DNA from: Vreelandella populi
GTDB lineage: Bacteria; Pseudomonadota; Gammaproteobacteria; Pseudomonadales; Halomonadaceae
Reading direction: 5' to 3'
Length of the DNA: 64,000 bases
Assembly: GCF_003989825.1 (NCBI RefSeq)
Contig: NZ_RZHE01000015.1
Location: forward strand, 496,001 to 560,000
In this document: one piece after another, positions 26,243-33,851 of the stretch
Numbering within the stretch: position 1 is the stretch's first letter
How the letters are laid out: each line of letters begins with the position of its first letter
Notes under the pieces: generated by a model
What the model saw: the letters and a program-made list of their open reading frames with translations, nothing else
The model's database searches: none
What the model was told of the DNA's origin: nothing
Program-made: the position numbers and the translations under genes

Positions 26243-27193
26243 TTGAAGCGTATAGGCTTACTGAGGGACAAGACATATCGCCTGCGTTTTACTCTCGTTA
26301 TGGCGCTAATGCTATGCGCATCAGCGACCTGGGGGCAACAACAACCGGTCAGCGGCACCTTGAGTGCCATTGGTTCGGACACCATGGCCGGGCTTACGTT
26401 GCGCTGGGCAGAAGCGCTGACCAACCGCTATCCGGGCATCAACGTGCAGTTTCAGGCTACCGGTTCTGCCAGCGTGCCACCGGCACTGACCGCTGGCACC
26501 ACGCGCCTGGGCCCCATGTCGCGCCCCATGAACGAGCAGGAACGTCAGGCGTTTACAGACCGCTACGGCTATCCGCCGCTGGCACTTAGAGTGGCCAAGG
26601 ATGCGCTTGTTCTAGTGGTGCATCGCCATAACCCTCTGCAGGCCATTACCCGCCAGCAGGCCGACGCCATCTTCTCCACCAGGCAGGCATGCGGGGCAAA
26701 AGCGCCTATCCAGCGCTGGAATGAACTGCCCGCAACTCACGACTGGCCCTATGGGCATATTGCTCTGCATGGGCGTAATCTGGCTTCCGGAACCCACGGG
26801 CTTTTTCAGGCCGAAGTGCTATGTGGGGGCGATTTCCGACCTGATATCAGCGAGCACCCCGGCTCATCTGCGGTGGTGGCAGCCGTTGGCGAGTCACCCA
26901 ATGCTATGGGGTATGCGGGCTACAACCATTTGTCGCCGATGGTCCACGCCCTGCGCCTGATCACGCAGAACGGGGCTGAGATCGCCCCCACAGAGCAGAC
27001 GATTCAGCGTAACGAGTATCCCTTTTCCCGCGATCTTTATCTGTACGTTAATCTACCCCCTGGCAAGTCGCTGCCGCCTGCCGATCAGGCGTTGCTGACG
27101 CTCATTCTGTCTGAAGAAGGTCAACAGATTGCCCGCGCCGCCGGTTTTGTACCGCTTCCTGAAAGTGATTTAAAAACCCAGCGCACCTGGTAG
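26243..27193 (+). CDS. pstS: Phosphate ABC transporter substrate-binding protein
   Basis: Periplasmic phosphate-binding protein (316 aa) for the Pst system. It starts with TTG at 26243, supported by AAGAGG eight bases upstream. The signal peptide core is LVMALMLCASATWG. The mature protein shows the family segments SAIGSDTMAGL, FQATGSASVPPAL and NLASGTHGLF, and ends EEGQQIARAAGFVPLP. It is followed by pstC, but a PHO-box-like element and 97 bases separate them. I see no convincing PHO box in the 84 bases before pstS itself. Confidence 0.9.
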   Translation: MKRIGLLRDKTYRLRFTLVMALMLCASATWGQQQPVSGTLSAIGSDTMAGLTLRWAEALTNRYPGINVQFQATGSASVPPALTAGTTRLGPMSRPMNEQERQAFTDRYGYPPLALRVAKDALVLVVHRHNPLQAITRQQADAIFSTRQACGAKAPIQRWNELPATHDWPYGHIALHGRNLASGTHGLFQAEVLCGGDFRPDISEHPGSSAVVAAVGESPNAMGYAGYNHLSPMVHALRLITQNGAEIAPTEQTIQRNEYPFSRDLYLYVNLPPGKSLPPADQALLTLILSEEGQQIARAAGFVPLPESDLKTQRTW

Positions 27194-27208
27194 GCCACTA
27201 TCATCTAA

Positions 27209-27226
27209 CTGTCATAAAAATGACGT
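27209..27226 (+). promoter_or_regulatory. PHO-box-like site between pstS and pstC
   Basis: CTGTCATAAAAATGACGT matches the first repeat of the PhoB consensus (CTGTCATAAA) exactly and the second repeat imperfectly. It lies 65 bases before the 12-codon leader's stop and 82 bases before the pstC start. An internal Pho promoter is inferred. Confidence 0.5.
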
Positions 27227-27244
27227 AAAGTAAGGAGAATGTTC

Positions 27245-27283
27245 ATGCAGTCGGTATTTGCCACGCCCGTGACCCTTCTATGA
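27245..27283 (+). CDS. Possible 12-codon leader peptide before pstC
   Basis: AAGGAG at 27232-27237 is correctly spaced for the ATG at 27245, which opens MQSVFATPVTLL and stops at 27281-27283. pstC starts at 27291, seven bases after this stop, and lacks its own ribosome-binding site; the pstC frame is closed upstream by a stop at 27270. Translation of the leader could carry ribosomes into pstC. It has no recognisable sequence and may simply be chance. Confidence 0.3.
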   Translation: MQSVFATPVTLL

Positions 27284-27290
27284 TGTCGCT

Positions 27291-28403
27291 ATGATCCCAC
27301 CTCGCGCGTCTGCTCACCAGCCGCTACGCCAGCTTAAAAACCGTATAGCTACTGGCCTGATTACCGCTGGAGGCATTGGCGTTTTGCTGGCCATTCTAGC
27401 GATTGGCGTATTTCTATTCTGGGAGACCCTGCCGCTACTGGCTCGGGACGAGACCTTGGCTTTCGCCAAACTCTCTCCGCTGGCCTGGGGCACATTAAAA
27501 GCCGCCCTTGCTGCCATGCTGTTTGCCCTGCCGATTGCGTTGGGGGCCGCCATGTATTCGGCCCTGTTCATGTCGGCGCGCCTGCGTAGCCGCATCAAAC
27601 CAGCCCTTGAGATGATGGAAGCAATTCCTGGCGTGGTGGTGGGGTTTATTGCAGGCCTGGTGCTGGCACCTTGGGTTGAACGCAACCTGGCCAGTACGCT
27701 GGTGCTGCTGGTGTGGTTACCACTAAGTGCAGGTCTGGCTGGCGTACTCTGGCATCTGCTGGCGGCACGTTGGCGTCAGCAGATGCCGCTCTCCTGGGCC
27801 GGTTTATGGCTTCTGCCGTGGCTTGCCTGCATGGTGCTGTTAGCGCTGTGGCTGACACCCCACATGGAAGAGCTGTTCCTTGGTGGGGATTTGCGCCGCC
27901 TGCTGGAACAGCACTGGGGGCTGGATTACGCCACGCGCAATGCGCTTATTGTCGGCATCGCTATGGGGTTTGCCGTTATACCCAGCATCTATGCGCTTGC
28001 GGAAGATGCGCTTGCCGATGTACCGACAGCATTGATGGAAGGGGCTCAGGCGCTAGGCGCCAGCCGTTGGCAGGCACTCTGGAGAGTCGCTCTGCCGGCG
28101 GCCGGGCCCGGCATTTTTTCTGCGGTGATGATTGGCGCTGGGCGTGCCGTAGGTGAAACCATGATTGTATTGATGGCCAGCGGCAATACCGCGCTGTTTA
28201 GCGCAAGCCCCTTTGAAGGTATGCGCTCTATGGCTGCCGCCATTGCCATCGAGCTACCTGAAGCATCTCCTGACGGGCTTACCTACCACTATCTGATACT
28301 CGCAGCATTGGTGCTGTTTATCTTTACGTTCCTGGTCAACACTCTGGCAGAGATGGTTCGCTTGCGTATGCGCCGCCGTTACCATAAAGCAGGGCATCGC
28401 TGA
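27291..28403 (+). CDS. pstC: Phosphate ABC transporter permease
   Basis: Inner-membrane permease (370 aa) with about six helices. The first helix is TAGGIGVLLAILAIGVFLFW, and the permease coupling loop is seen as EGAQALGASRWQALWRVALPAAGPGI. The conserved region EAIPGVVVGFIAGLVLAPW is also present. It lacks a Shine-Dalgarno sequence, so translation probably depends on upstream ribosomes. Its last base is the first base of pstA. The length is near that of short PstC proteins rather than the long pseudomonad form. Confidence 0.9.
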   Translation: MIPPRASAHQPLRQLKNRIATGLITAGGIGVLLAILAIGVFLFWETLPLLARDETLAFAKLSPLAWGTLKAALAAMLFALPIALGAAMYSALFMSARLRSRIKPALEMMEAIPGVVVGFIAGLVLAPWVERNLASTLVLLVWLPLSAGLAGVLWHLLAARWRQQMPLSWAGLWLLPWLACMVLLALWLTPHMEELFLGGDLRRLLEQHWGLDYATRNALIVGIAMGFAVIPSIYALAEDALADVPTALMEGAQALGASRWQALWRVALPAAGPGIFSAVMIGAGRAVGETMIVLMASGNTALFSASPFEGMRSMAAAIAIELPEASPDGLTYHYLILAALVLFIFTFLVNTLAEMVRLRMRRRYHKAGHR

Positions 28404-29812
28404 TGAGCCGCTTTATCACAGTCGCTCACAGGCGTCTGCTGGACAGGCTCTGGCCCTGGCTATGTGCCGCCAGCGTCGCCTTGTCGCTACTCATGTTAAC
28501 GGCCCTGCTCACCCTGTTACTGGTACGCGGGCTGGGGCACTTCTGGCCTGCCTCCCTCGAAGAGATCACCCTGCGCTCTGGTGACGTGGTGGCGGGTCAG
28601 GCGATCCGCGAAACCCCACTCCCCCAAAAGATCGGCAATGAGCGTCTCTATTTTACGGGCAACCGCGATATCGATGGCGCCAGCTGGCGCTGGGTCGACG
28701 TGGACAACATTATTGCGCGTACCACGCCCGCTGATCTCATCCGCCTGGAGCGTGCCCCTTGGGGCGACTTTATAGGCCGACTGGAGAGTCTGGAAGCTGA
28801 CGGGCAACGGATGATGGGGCAGGCCGCCTGGGACTACTTAGCCGCGGCCTTGGCATTGCCTGCCGACCAGCGCCCGACAGGGCAGCTGCTGCTGACAACA
28901 GCCGATGGTCAGGCGCTGAGCCAGCCGTTAAGCACGACCAGCCGCGCACTGGCACCCAACGCCATGTCGTGGGGGCAGAAAACACGCCTCTGGGGCAGCA
29001 GTGTCTGGCAGTTTTTAAGCGAAGGGCCACGTGCGGCCAACACCAGCGGCGGCGTCTGGCCTGCTATCTTTGGCACAGTGTTAATGGTAATCCTAATGTC
29101 AGTGATCGTAACGCCCTTTGGCGTACTGGCGGCTATTTATCTTAATGAAATTGCCCATCAGAACCGCCTCACTCGGTTGGTACGCATTGGCGTGCGCAAT
29201 CTGGCGGGCGTGCCCTCGATTGTCTACGGCGTGTTCGGACTCGGCGTGTTTGTCTACGGCATTGGTGGGACGCTGGATACCTGGTTCTTTAGCGCTACCT
29301 TGCCTTCACCCACCTTTGGTACGGGCGGCCTGCTGTGGGCTTCGTTGACGCTTGCGCTGCTAACCCTCCCTGTGGTGATTGTGGCCACCGAAGAGGGGCT
29401 TGCACGGATTCCCGACGCCCAGCGAGAAGGTGCCATGGCGCTGGGGGCAACACGCCTGGAAATGCTTACCCGTGTGGTGCTGCCCATGACCGTACCTGCC
29501 ATGCTGACCGGGGTCATTCTCGCCGTTGCCCGCGCTGCAGGTGAAGTAGCCCCACTCATGCTGGTAGGCGTTGCCAAACTTGCTCCCCAGATGCCGGTCG
29601 ATGGGGAATTTCCCTACCTGCACCTAGAGCGCAAGTTCATGCACCTTGGCTATCATCTGTTTGATACCGCCTTTCACGGCGAGGATGTTCAGGCTGCGAT
29701 GCCATTAGTGTACGCCACGGCACTTCTTTTAGTCCTGATTGTGCTGGTGCTTAATCTAACTGCCATATTTCTGCGTCATTATTTCAGGCGCCAACGAGGA
29801 AACGAATGCTAG
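28403..29812 (+). CDS. pstA: Phosphate ABC transporter permease
   Basis: Second permease subunit (469 aa). It is much longer than E. coli PstA (about 296 aa) because roughly 150 hydrophilic residues lie between the first helix ([19 protein letters not shown]) and the core permease domain; this insert ([13 protein letters not shown] to SLSTTSRAL) should be periplasmic. The coupling motif [20 protein letters not shown] and the end helix [17 protein letters not shown] are intact. Long PstA forms also occur in pseudomonads. Its 3' end overlaps pstB by seven bases. Confidence 0.9.
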   Translation: MSRFITVAHRRLLDRLWPWLCAASVALSLLMLTALLTLLLVRGLGHFWPASLEEITLRSGDVVAGQAIRETPLPQKIGNERLYFTGNRDIDGASWRWVDVDNIIARTTPADLIRLERAPWGDFIGRLESLEADGQRMMGQAAWDYLAAALALPADQRPTGQLLLTTADGQALSQPLSTTSRALAPNAMSWGQKTRLWGSSVWQFLSEGPRAANTSGGVWPAIFGTVLMVILMSVIVTPFGVLAAIYLNEIAHQNRLTRLVRIGVRNLAGVPSIVYGVFGLGVFVYGIGGTLDTWFFSATLPSPTFGTGGLLWASLTLALLTLPVVIVATEEGLARIPDAQREGAMALGATRLEMLTRVVLPMTVPAMLTGVILAVARAAGEVAPLMLVGVAKLAPQMPVDGEFPYLHLERKFMHLGYHLFDTAFHGEDVQAAMPLVYATALLLVLIVLVLNLTAIFLRHYFRRQRGNEC

Positions 29813-30621
29813 CGTCATTTGATTCAGCCCCTGCCTCACAGGCGCCAGTGACGCACTTTTCGCCCGAGCACTGCGCCCTGAGTATCGACCGATTCAACCT
29901 CGCCTATGCGGGGAAACCGGCGTTGCGTGAGCTTACGCTGAGCGTGCCGCGCCATCGGGTAACCGCCTTTATCGGCCCTTCAGGCTGCGGAAAATCGACC
30001 CTGCTGCGTGCCATAAACCGGCTGCACGATCTTAATGAGAGCGTTAAGCACAGCGGGCATATCGAGCTTGAGGGGCAGGATATCTACGCACCCCAGACAA
30101 ACGTGACCGAGCTTCGCCGCCGGGTCGGGATGGTGTTTCAAACGCCCAATCCTTTTCCTATGTCGATCTATGAAAACGTGGCGTTTGGTCTGCGCTTGCA
30201 GCAACGCCTGCCCAAGCGACAGCGTGACGACATCATTGAGTGGGCGCTGACCTCGGCGGCCTTATGGGATGAAGTGAAAGATCGCCTGCACCGTTCTGCC
30301 TGGCAGCTATCGGGCGGGCAACAGCAGCGTCTGGTCATTGCCCGAACGCTCGCCGTTCAGCCTGATGTACTGCTGCTCGATGAACCGGCATCGGCACTGG
30401 ATCCCATTTCAACTCTGAAAATCGAAGAGCTGATTCGCAATCTTAAATCGCAGCTAACCCTGGTTCTGGTGACTCACAACATGCAACAGGCGGCGCGGGT
30501 GTCGGATTACACCGCCTTCTTGCAGGATGGAGAGCTTGTTGAATATGGCCCTACCGACCAGGTATTCACCAACCCGCATTTGCAACGCACCGAAAACTAC
30601 ATCACCGGCCGTATGACCTAG
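29806..30621 (+). CDS. pstB: Phosphate ABC transporter ATP-binding protein
   Basis: ATPase subunit (271 aa). Walker A is GPSGCGKST (about residue 57), the Q-loop [19 protein letters not shown] is the PstB-specific form, the signature is LSGGQQQR, Walker [13 protein letters not shown] and the switch histidine THNMQQA. The first 25 residues before the ATPase core are a variable extension. It overlaps pstA and is followed after 60 bases by phoU, as in other pst operons. Confidence 0.95.
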   Translation: MLASFDSAPASQAPVTHFSPEHCALSIDRFNLAYAGKPALRELTLSVPRHRVTAFIGPSGCGKSTLLRAINRLHDLNESVKHSGHIELEGQDIYAPQTNVTELRRRVGMVFQTPNPFPMSIYENVAFGLRLQQRLPKRQRDDIIEWALTSAALWDEVKDRLHRSAWQLSGGQQQRLVIARTLAVQPDVLLLDEPASALDPISTLKIEELIRNLKSQLTLVLVTHNMQQAARVSDYTAFLQDGELVEYGPTDQVFTNPHLQRTENYITGRMT

Positions 30622-30681
30622 CTAATATAAGTACGTAAAGCAGTTGCCCAGGCCTAACTAACCCAACATCAGGAGCGCTCA

Positions 30682-31407
30682 ATGGATATTACGAGCAACA
30701 CTCACAGCCAGCATATCTCGCGCCAGTTCAACCAGGAACTGGAGGAGCTTAAAACCCACCTGATGGCCATGGGTGGCCTGGTGGAAAAACAGGTTCAGGA
30801 CGCCGTGCATGCCTTGCTTGAAGGGGATACCCGTCTGGCCGAGAAAGTGCGCGATAATGATCGTCAGGTGAATGAACTACAGCTGCAGATCGATGAAGAG
30901 TGTACGCGTGTGCTGGCGCGCCGCCAGCCTGCCGCTTCCGACCTGCGCTTGGTGCTGGCGGTCATCCGCGCCACTTCAGACCTTGAGCGTATCGGCGATG
31001 AAGCCAGCAAAATTGCCCGTAACGCCCTGCTGTTGAGCGAAAACACCAGCGCGGTGCGCGGCCTGATTGAGGTTCGCCATATCAGTGAGCACGTGCGCAA
31101 GATGTTGCGCGATTCGCTGACCGCATTTGCCCGCTTTGATACCGAACTTGCCATGCAGGTTGTCCATGAAGATGAGCTGGTGGATGACGAGTATGGCAGT
31201 GCCATGCGCTCGTTGATGACCTTCATGATGGAAGACTCACGCGCCATCAGCTCGGTACTCAGCATCATGTGGGTACTGCGCGCACTGGAGCGGGTGGGCG
31301 ACCACGCCAATAACCTGGCGGAGTACGTGGTCTACCTGGTGAAAGGCCTGGATATCCGACATAGCGACCCGGGCACCGTGGATCAAAAGGTGCTGAAAAA
31401 GCCTTGA
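30682..31407 (+). CDS. phoU: Phosphate signalling protein
   Basis: PhoU (241 aa) links Pst transport to the PhoR kinase and dampens the Pho response. It consists of two three-helix repeats; the metal-binding E/DxxxD-type motifs are seen in ATSDLERIGDEASKIARNA and LRALERVGDHANNLAEYVV. AGGAGCG precedes the ATG. It is the last gene of pstSCAB-phoU; the nested hairpin at 31418-31476 follows. Confidence 0.94.
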   Translation: MDITSNTHSQHISRQFNQELEELKTHLMAMGGLVEKQVQDAVHALLEGDTRLAEKVRDNDRQVNELQLQIDEECTRVLARRQPAASDLRLVLAVIRATSDLERIGDEASKIARNALLLSENTSAVRGLIEVRHISEHVRKMLRDSLTAFARFDTELAMQVVHEDELVDDEYGSAMRSLMTFMMEDSRAISSVLSIMWVLRALERVGDHANNLAEYVVYLVKGLDIRHSDPGTVDQKVLKKP

Positions 31408-31417
31408 CCCATAAGGC

Positions 31418-31476
31418 ATTTCCTCTTGCAATACGTCTGGGCTGATACCAGCCTGGACGTCTGTTTATGAGGAAAT
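31418..31476 (+). promoter_or_regulatory. Nested hairpin covering the cysZ ribosome-binding site
   Basis: Three stacked stems can form: ATTTCCTC (31418-31425) with GAGGAAAT (31469-31476), ACGTC (31433-31437) with GACGT (31456-31460), and GGCTG (31440-31444) with CAGCC (31449-31453) around an ATAC loop. The outer right arm contains the GAGG ribosome-binding site of cysZ (ATG at 31483), so folding would block its translation. No T-run follows. Cis-regulation is inferred. Confidence 0.5.
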
Positions 31477-31482
31477 TGTGCT

Positions 31483-32223
31483 ATGTTGAATGCCATGACA
31501 GCGCTTGGCCAGGGCACGCGCCTGGTGTATCGAAAGGGGTTGCGGCGGTATATTTTTCTTCCCATCCTCGTCAATGTCATCGTTTACGCCACGATGCTAA
31601 GCGTCGTCATCAACCGTTTTTCCGGCTGGCTCGATCATTGGATAGGTTTAGTACCCGCCTGGCTTGACTGGCTCTCCTGGCTAATCTGGCCGCTCTTCAT
31701 GATCAGCCTGTTGGCCGTGATCTTTTTTACGTTCACGCTGATTACTCACCTGCTTGCCGCCCCTTTTTATGGATTCCTGGCCGCCAAGGTGGAAATTCAG
31801 GCAACCGGCCGCATCCCACTGGATGATCGCGGGCTCTCCAAGACTGCTATAGATGCCGTAGGTCGGGAACTGATCAAGTTAGCTTATATAGCCCCTCGTG
31901 CCATTGCGCTCTTTATCGTCAGCTGGATTCCAGGGCTTAACCTTTTTGCTCCCCTGCTATGGGGGCTGTTTTCCGCCTGGGTAATGGCCATTACTTATCT
32001 TGATTACCCCATGGACAACAATAAGGTGGCGTTTAAAGACATGCGTCAGCGGTTATCCAAACGCTGGTGGCAAAGCCTAAGCTACGGTGGCTTGGTAACT
32101 CTGATTACCTGGATACCGCTCGCCAATCTTTTTTTGATTCCAGGGGCAGTAGCCGGCGCCGTATTGATGTGGGACCAACATTACCGCACAGCGCGCGAGC
32201 TCACCCATCAAAGCCATTCATGA
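31483..32223 (+). CDS. cysZ: CysZ-like sulfate transporter (EI24 domain)
   Basis: Membrane protein (246 aa) of the CysZ family, which imports sulfate for cysteine synthesis in E. coli. It starts MLNAMTALGQGTRLVYRKGLR, has hydrophobic hairpins at residues about 20-95 and 145-180, and shows the family-typical YLDYPMDNNKVAFKDMR. It follows phoU by 75 bases but no other sulfur gene is near. A strong terminator lies 37 bases after its stop. Confidence 0.85.
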   Translation: MLNAMTALGQGTRLVYRKGLRRYIFLPILVNVIVYATMLSVVINRFSGWLDHWIGLVPAWLDWLSWLIWPLFMISLLAVIFFTFTLITHLLAAPFYGFLAAKVEIQATGRIPLDDRGLSKTAIDAVGRELIKLAYIAPRAIALFIVSWIPGLNLFAPLLWGLFSAWVMAITYLDYPMDNNKVAFKDMRQRLSKRWWQSLSYGGLVTLITWIPLANLFLIPGAVAGAVLMWDQHYRTARELTHQSHS

Positions 32224-32259
32224 CCTAGCGTCTTAAACTAAGCTAACGCTATAAAATGC

Positions 32260-32287
32260 AAAGGCCCCGCATGTGCGGGGCCTTTTT
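32260..32287. terminator. Strong terminator after cysZ
   Basis: AGGCCCCGC-ATGT-GCGGGGCCT is a nine-base perfect stem followed by a run of T on the plus strand (32283-32287). It ends the cysZ transcript and, with a weaker T-run on the other side, may also end the convergent minus-strand gene at 32319. Confidence 0.88.
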
Positions 32288-32318
32288 ACGCTGGGAAGTA
32301 CGCTTGTGCTATCAACAC

Positions 32319-32645
32319 TTACCAATCAGTGCCGTCACCTTCATCACGCGTCAGATCAGAGGTCTGATACGAATTAGTGTTCTGGCGACGGTTACCATCC
32401 TGATCTTGATGGCTGGTCGGCGTGTAGTTGGTGTTCATACGATCACGCTCGCCATGGTTAAGCTCACTGGCAGAATAGCGGGCGCTGGATGTAGCGCTGG
32501 AATGCGGCTTATCGATTACGTCGCTACCCACTGCACGATCTTTGTTTAGCTCGATTGAGTCATGCGCGAAGGCTAGCGGGCTTGCGATCAAGCCAAAAGA
32601 AACACCTAAAACACCTGCTTTTTTTACCATGTCTTTGAATAACAT
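32319..32645 (-). CDS. Small exported hypothetical protein, paralogue of the gene at 33182
   Basis: Protein of 108 aa with a signal peptide (KKAGVLGVSFGLIASPLAFAHD) and a hydrophilic, acidic and Asn/Gln/Ser-rich mature part. The mature part contains two copies of a short pattern: SARYSASELNHGERD and NSYQTSDLTRDEGD. The same pattern and almost the same signal peptide occur in the protein at 33182-33550, so the two are paralogues. AGGAGA lies eight bases before the ATG at 32645. No known domain is recognised. The neighbourhood is visibly AT-rich. Periplasmic or secreted location is inferred from the signal peptide. Confidence 0.72.
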   Translation of the reverse strand: MLFKDMVKKAGVLGVSFGLIASPLAFAHDSIELNKDRAVGSDVIDKPHSSATSSARYSASELNHGERDRMNTNYTPTSHQDQDGNRRQNTNSYQTSDLTRDEGDGTDW

Positions 32646-32861
32646 AATTCTATCTCCTAAAAATATCGGCGCCGCTTGAGATGACCAATGACTTTTCAAA
32701 AGCAAATTTACGCGGCTACTGCCTTCGACCTTAGTATTGCATGCTCAGTGCCAACTACTAATAAAACAATAAATACCAATTAAAATCAGCATGTTATAAC
32801 TAAATATAAGGATACTAAATATTGTAATCCATATTGATAGCGCGCTAATATTTTGTGTAAT

Positions 32862-32874
32862 AATGACACATGTG
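32862..32874. promoter_or_regulatory. Shared motif upstream of paralogue 1
   Basis: AATGACACATGTG lies 217 bases upstream of the start at 32645. The 11-mer AATGACACATG recurs 221 bases upstream of the paralogue at 33550. Either it is a conserved regulatory element or a remnant of the duplication. Confidence 0.35.
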
Positions 32875-32945
32875 CCATTTCTTATGAGCCAAAATAGCTC
32901 ATTAGTAAATTATTCTCGCCAAGCTTGGGGGGATTTTGTACCCAC

Positions 32946-32980
32946 AAAAAAATCAGACCCCACCGAAGCAGGGTCTTGAT
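32946..32980 (-). terminator. Minus-strand terminator in the AT-rich island
   Basis: On the minus strand, ATCAAGACCC pairs with GGGTCTGAT around a TGCTTCGGTG loop, followed by seven T (complement of 32946-32952). It lies about 200 bases beyond the stop of the 33182 gene and would end its transcript or an independent small RNA. Confidence 0.7.
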
Positions 32981-33181
32981 CAGTCATACTCTGGACAATA
33001 TCTAACGCTAGCTTCCTATCCTTTTGCGGGACTCCAACCTTGGAATTTACCCTGACTAACGTTGTGACTGTCGTTTGATTCATTCCTTGAATCGTTGAGC
33101 ATCCATACTATAGGACATCCGTGCCCCAAATTCGCTCAATCCTTAAGCTCAAATCTTTAATAAATTAGTCTAAACTAATAT

Positions 33182-33550
33182 TTACTGATCAGTAGTTACT
33201 GAACTGTTTTCCTTGGGCAGGTCATCAGACTCAAATGATGTGTCACCGCCTGAGGTTTCACCGGTCGGGCCGGAACCCATTGCTTCATTGTCTGATGCAG
33301 ATGAACTTGTTGAGTTCATGGAGCCTTGTAAATCGGTTGCTGCATCGCCTTCTTCATGAATCAATTCATTTTGATCATAAGTGGCTGAATCTGTACCAGC
33401 GCCCGTAGATTGTGTTTCCATTGGCTCTTGGTCGGGAGAAATATTGCCGCTTGGATTAGCTGGCTCTTGAGCAAAAGCAAAAGGGCTTGCCATAAGACCA
33501 AACGTTACACCTAAAATGCCAGCTTTCTTGAGTAGTTCCTTGGACATCAT
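33182..33550 (-). CDS. Small exported hypothetical protein, paralogue of the gene at 32319
   Basis: Protein of 122 aa: a signal peptide (KKAGILGVTFGLMASPFAFAQE) followed by a very acidic, Ser/Thr/Gly-rich mature chain with no hydrophobic segment. It carries the pattern SATYDQNELIHEEGD and a weaker copy DTSFESDDLPKEN, matching the paired pattern of its paralogue. AGGAGA lies six bases before the ATG at 33550. It is downstream of phoBR on the same strand but 302 bases away, so separate transcription is likely. Acidic exported proteins are common in halophiles; function unknown. Confidence 0.72.
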   Translation of the reverse strand: MMSKELLKKAGILGVTFGLMASPFAFAQEPANPSGNISPDQEPMETQSTGAGTDSATYDQNELIHEEGDAATDLQGSMNSTSSSASDNEAMGSGPTGETSGGDTSFESDDLPKENSSVTTDQ

Positions 33551-33851
33551 GTTCCGTCTCCTAGATCGCTGTTGATACCGCTTAATTTAAGGAAGTGCCA
33601 TCCTGGCTTACCATTTCCTGCGGTAGTCTTCCTTGTTTAATATATTGCAGATGCAATGCCAGAAAATGCTATAACTATGAATATTTATTAAAAAACAAAT
33701 ATTTAAAATTAATTATTGGCACCAAAAAGAATGATAGAACGGCAGTTTAAGCCACCAATGGGTGACTATAAATGACACATGAGCAGCCATTGACCATAAT
33801 TAACTGACAGTGTGACACACTTGTACAACAGTTGTTGTGCAGGCTCTGCTT
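33551..33851. other. Intergenic region between phoR and paralogue 2
   Basis: About 300 AT-rich bases with no gene. Contains the likely promoter of the 33182 gene, the shared motif at 33771 and a 13-bp palindrome AGTGTG-A-CACACT (33809-33821) next to the phoR 3' end. Confidence 0.6.
33771..33783. promoter_or_regulatory. Shared motif upstream of paralogue 2
   Basis: AATGACACATGAG lies 221 bases upstream of the start at 33550 and repeats the 11-mer found at 32862, upstream of paralogue 1. Confidence 0.35.

Larger units (their letters stand above)
32646..33181. other. AT-rich intergenic stretch between the two paralogues
   Basis: About 536 bases without a convincing gene. It holds the upstream region of the 32319 gene, a shared 11-mer motif (32862), a terminator on the minus strand (32946-32980) and, between 32981 and 33181, about 200 bases with no open frame that could be the 3' untranslated region of the 33182 gene or an sRNA. 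Confidence 0.6.

Noticed and set aside
33790..33835. PHO box upstream of the 33182 gene
   Set aside because: Several TGTCA-like half sites occur, but none has a partner at the eleven-base spacing.
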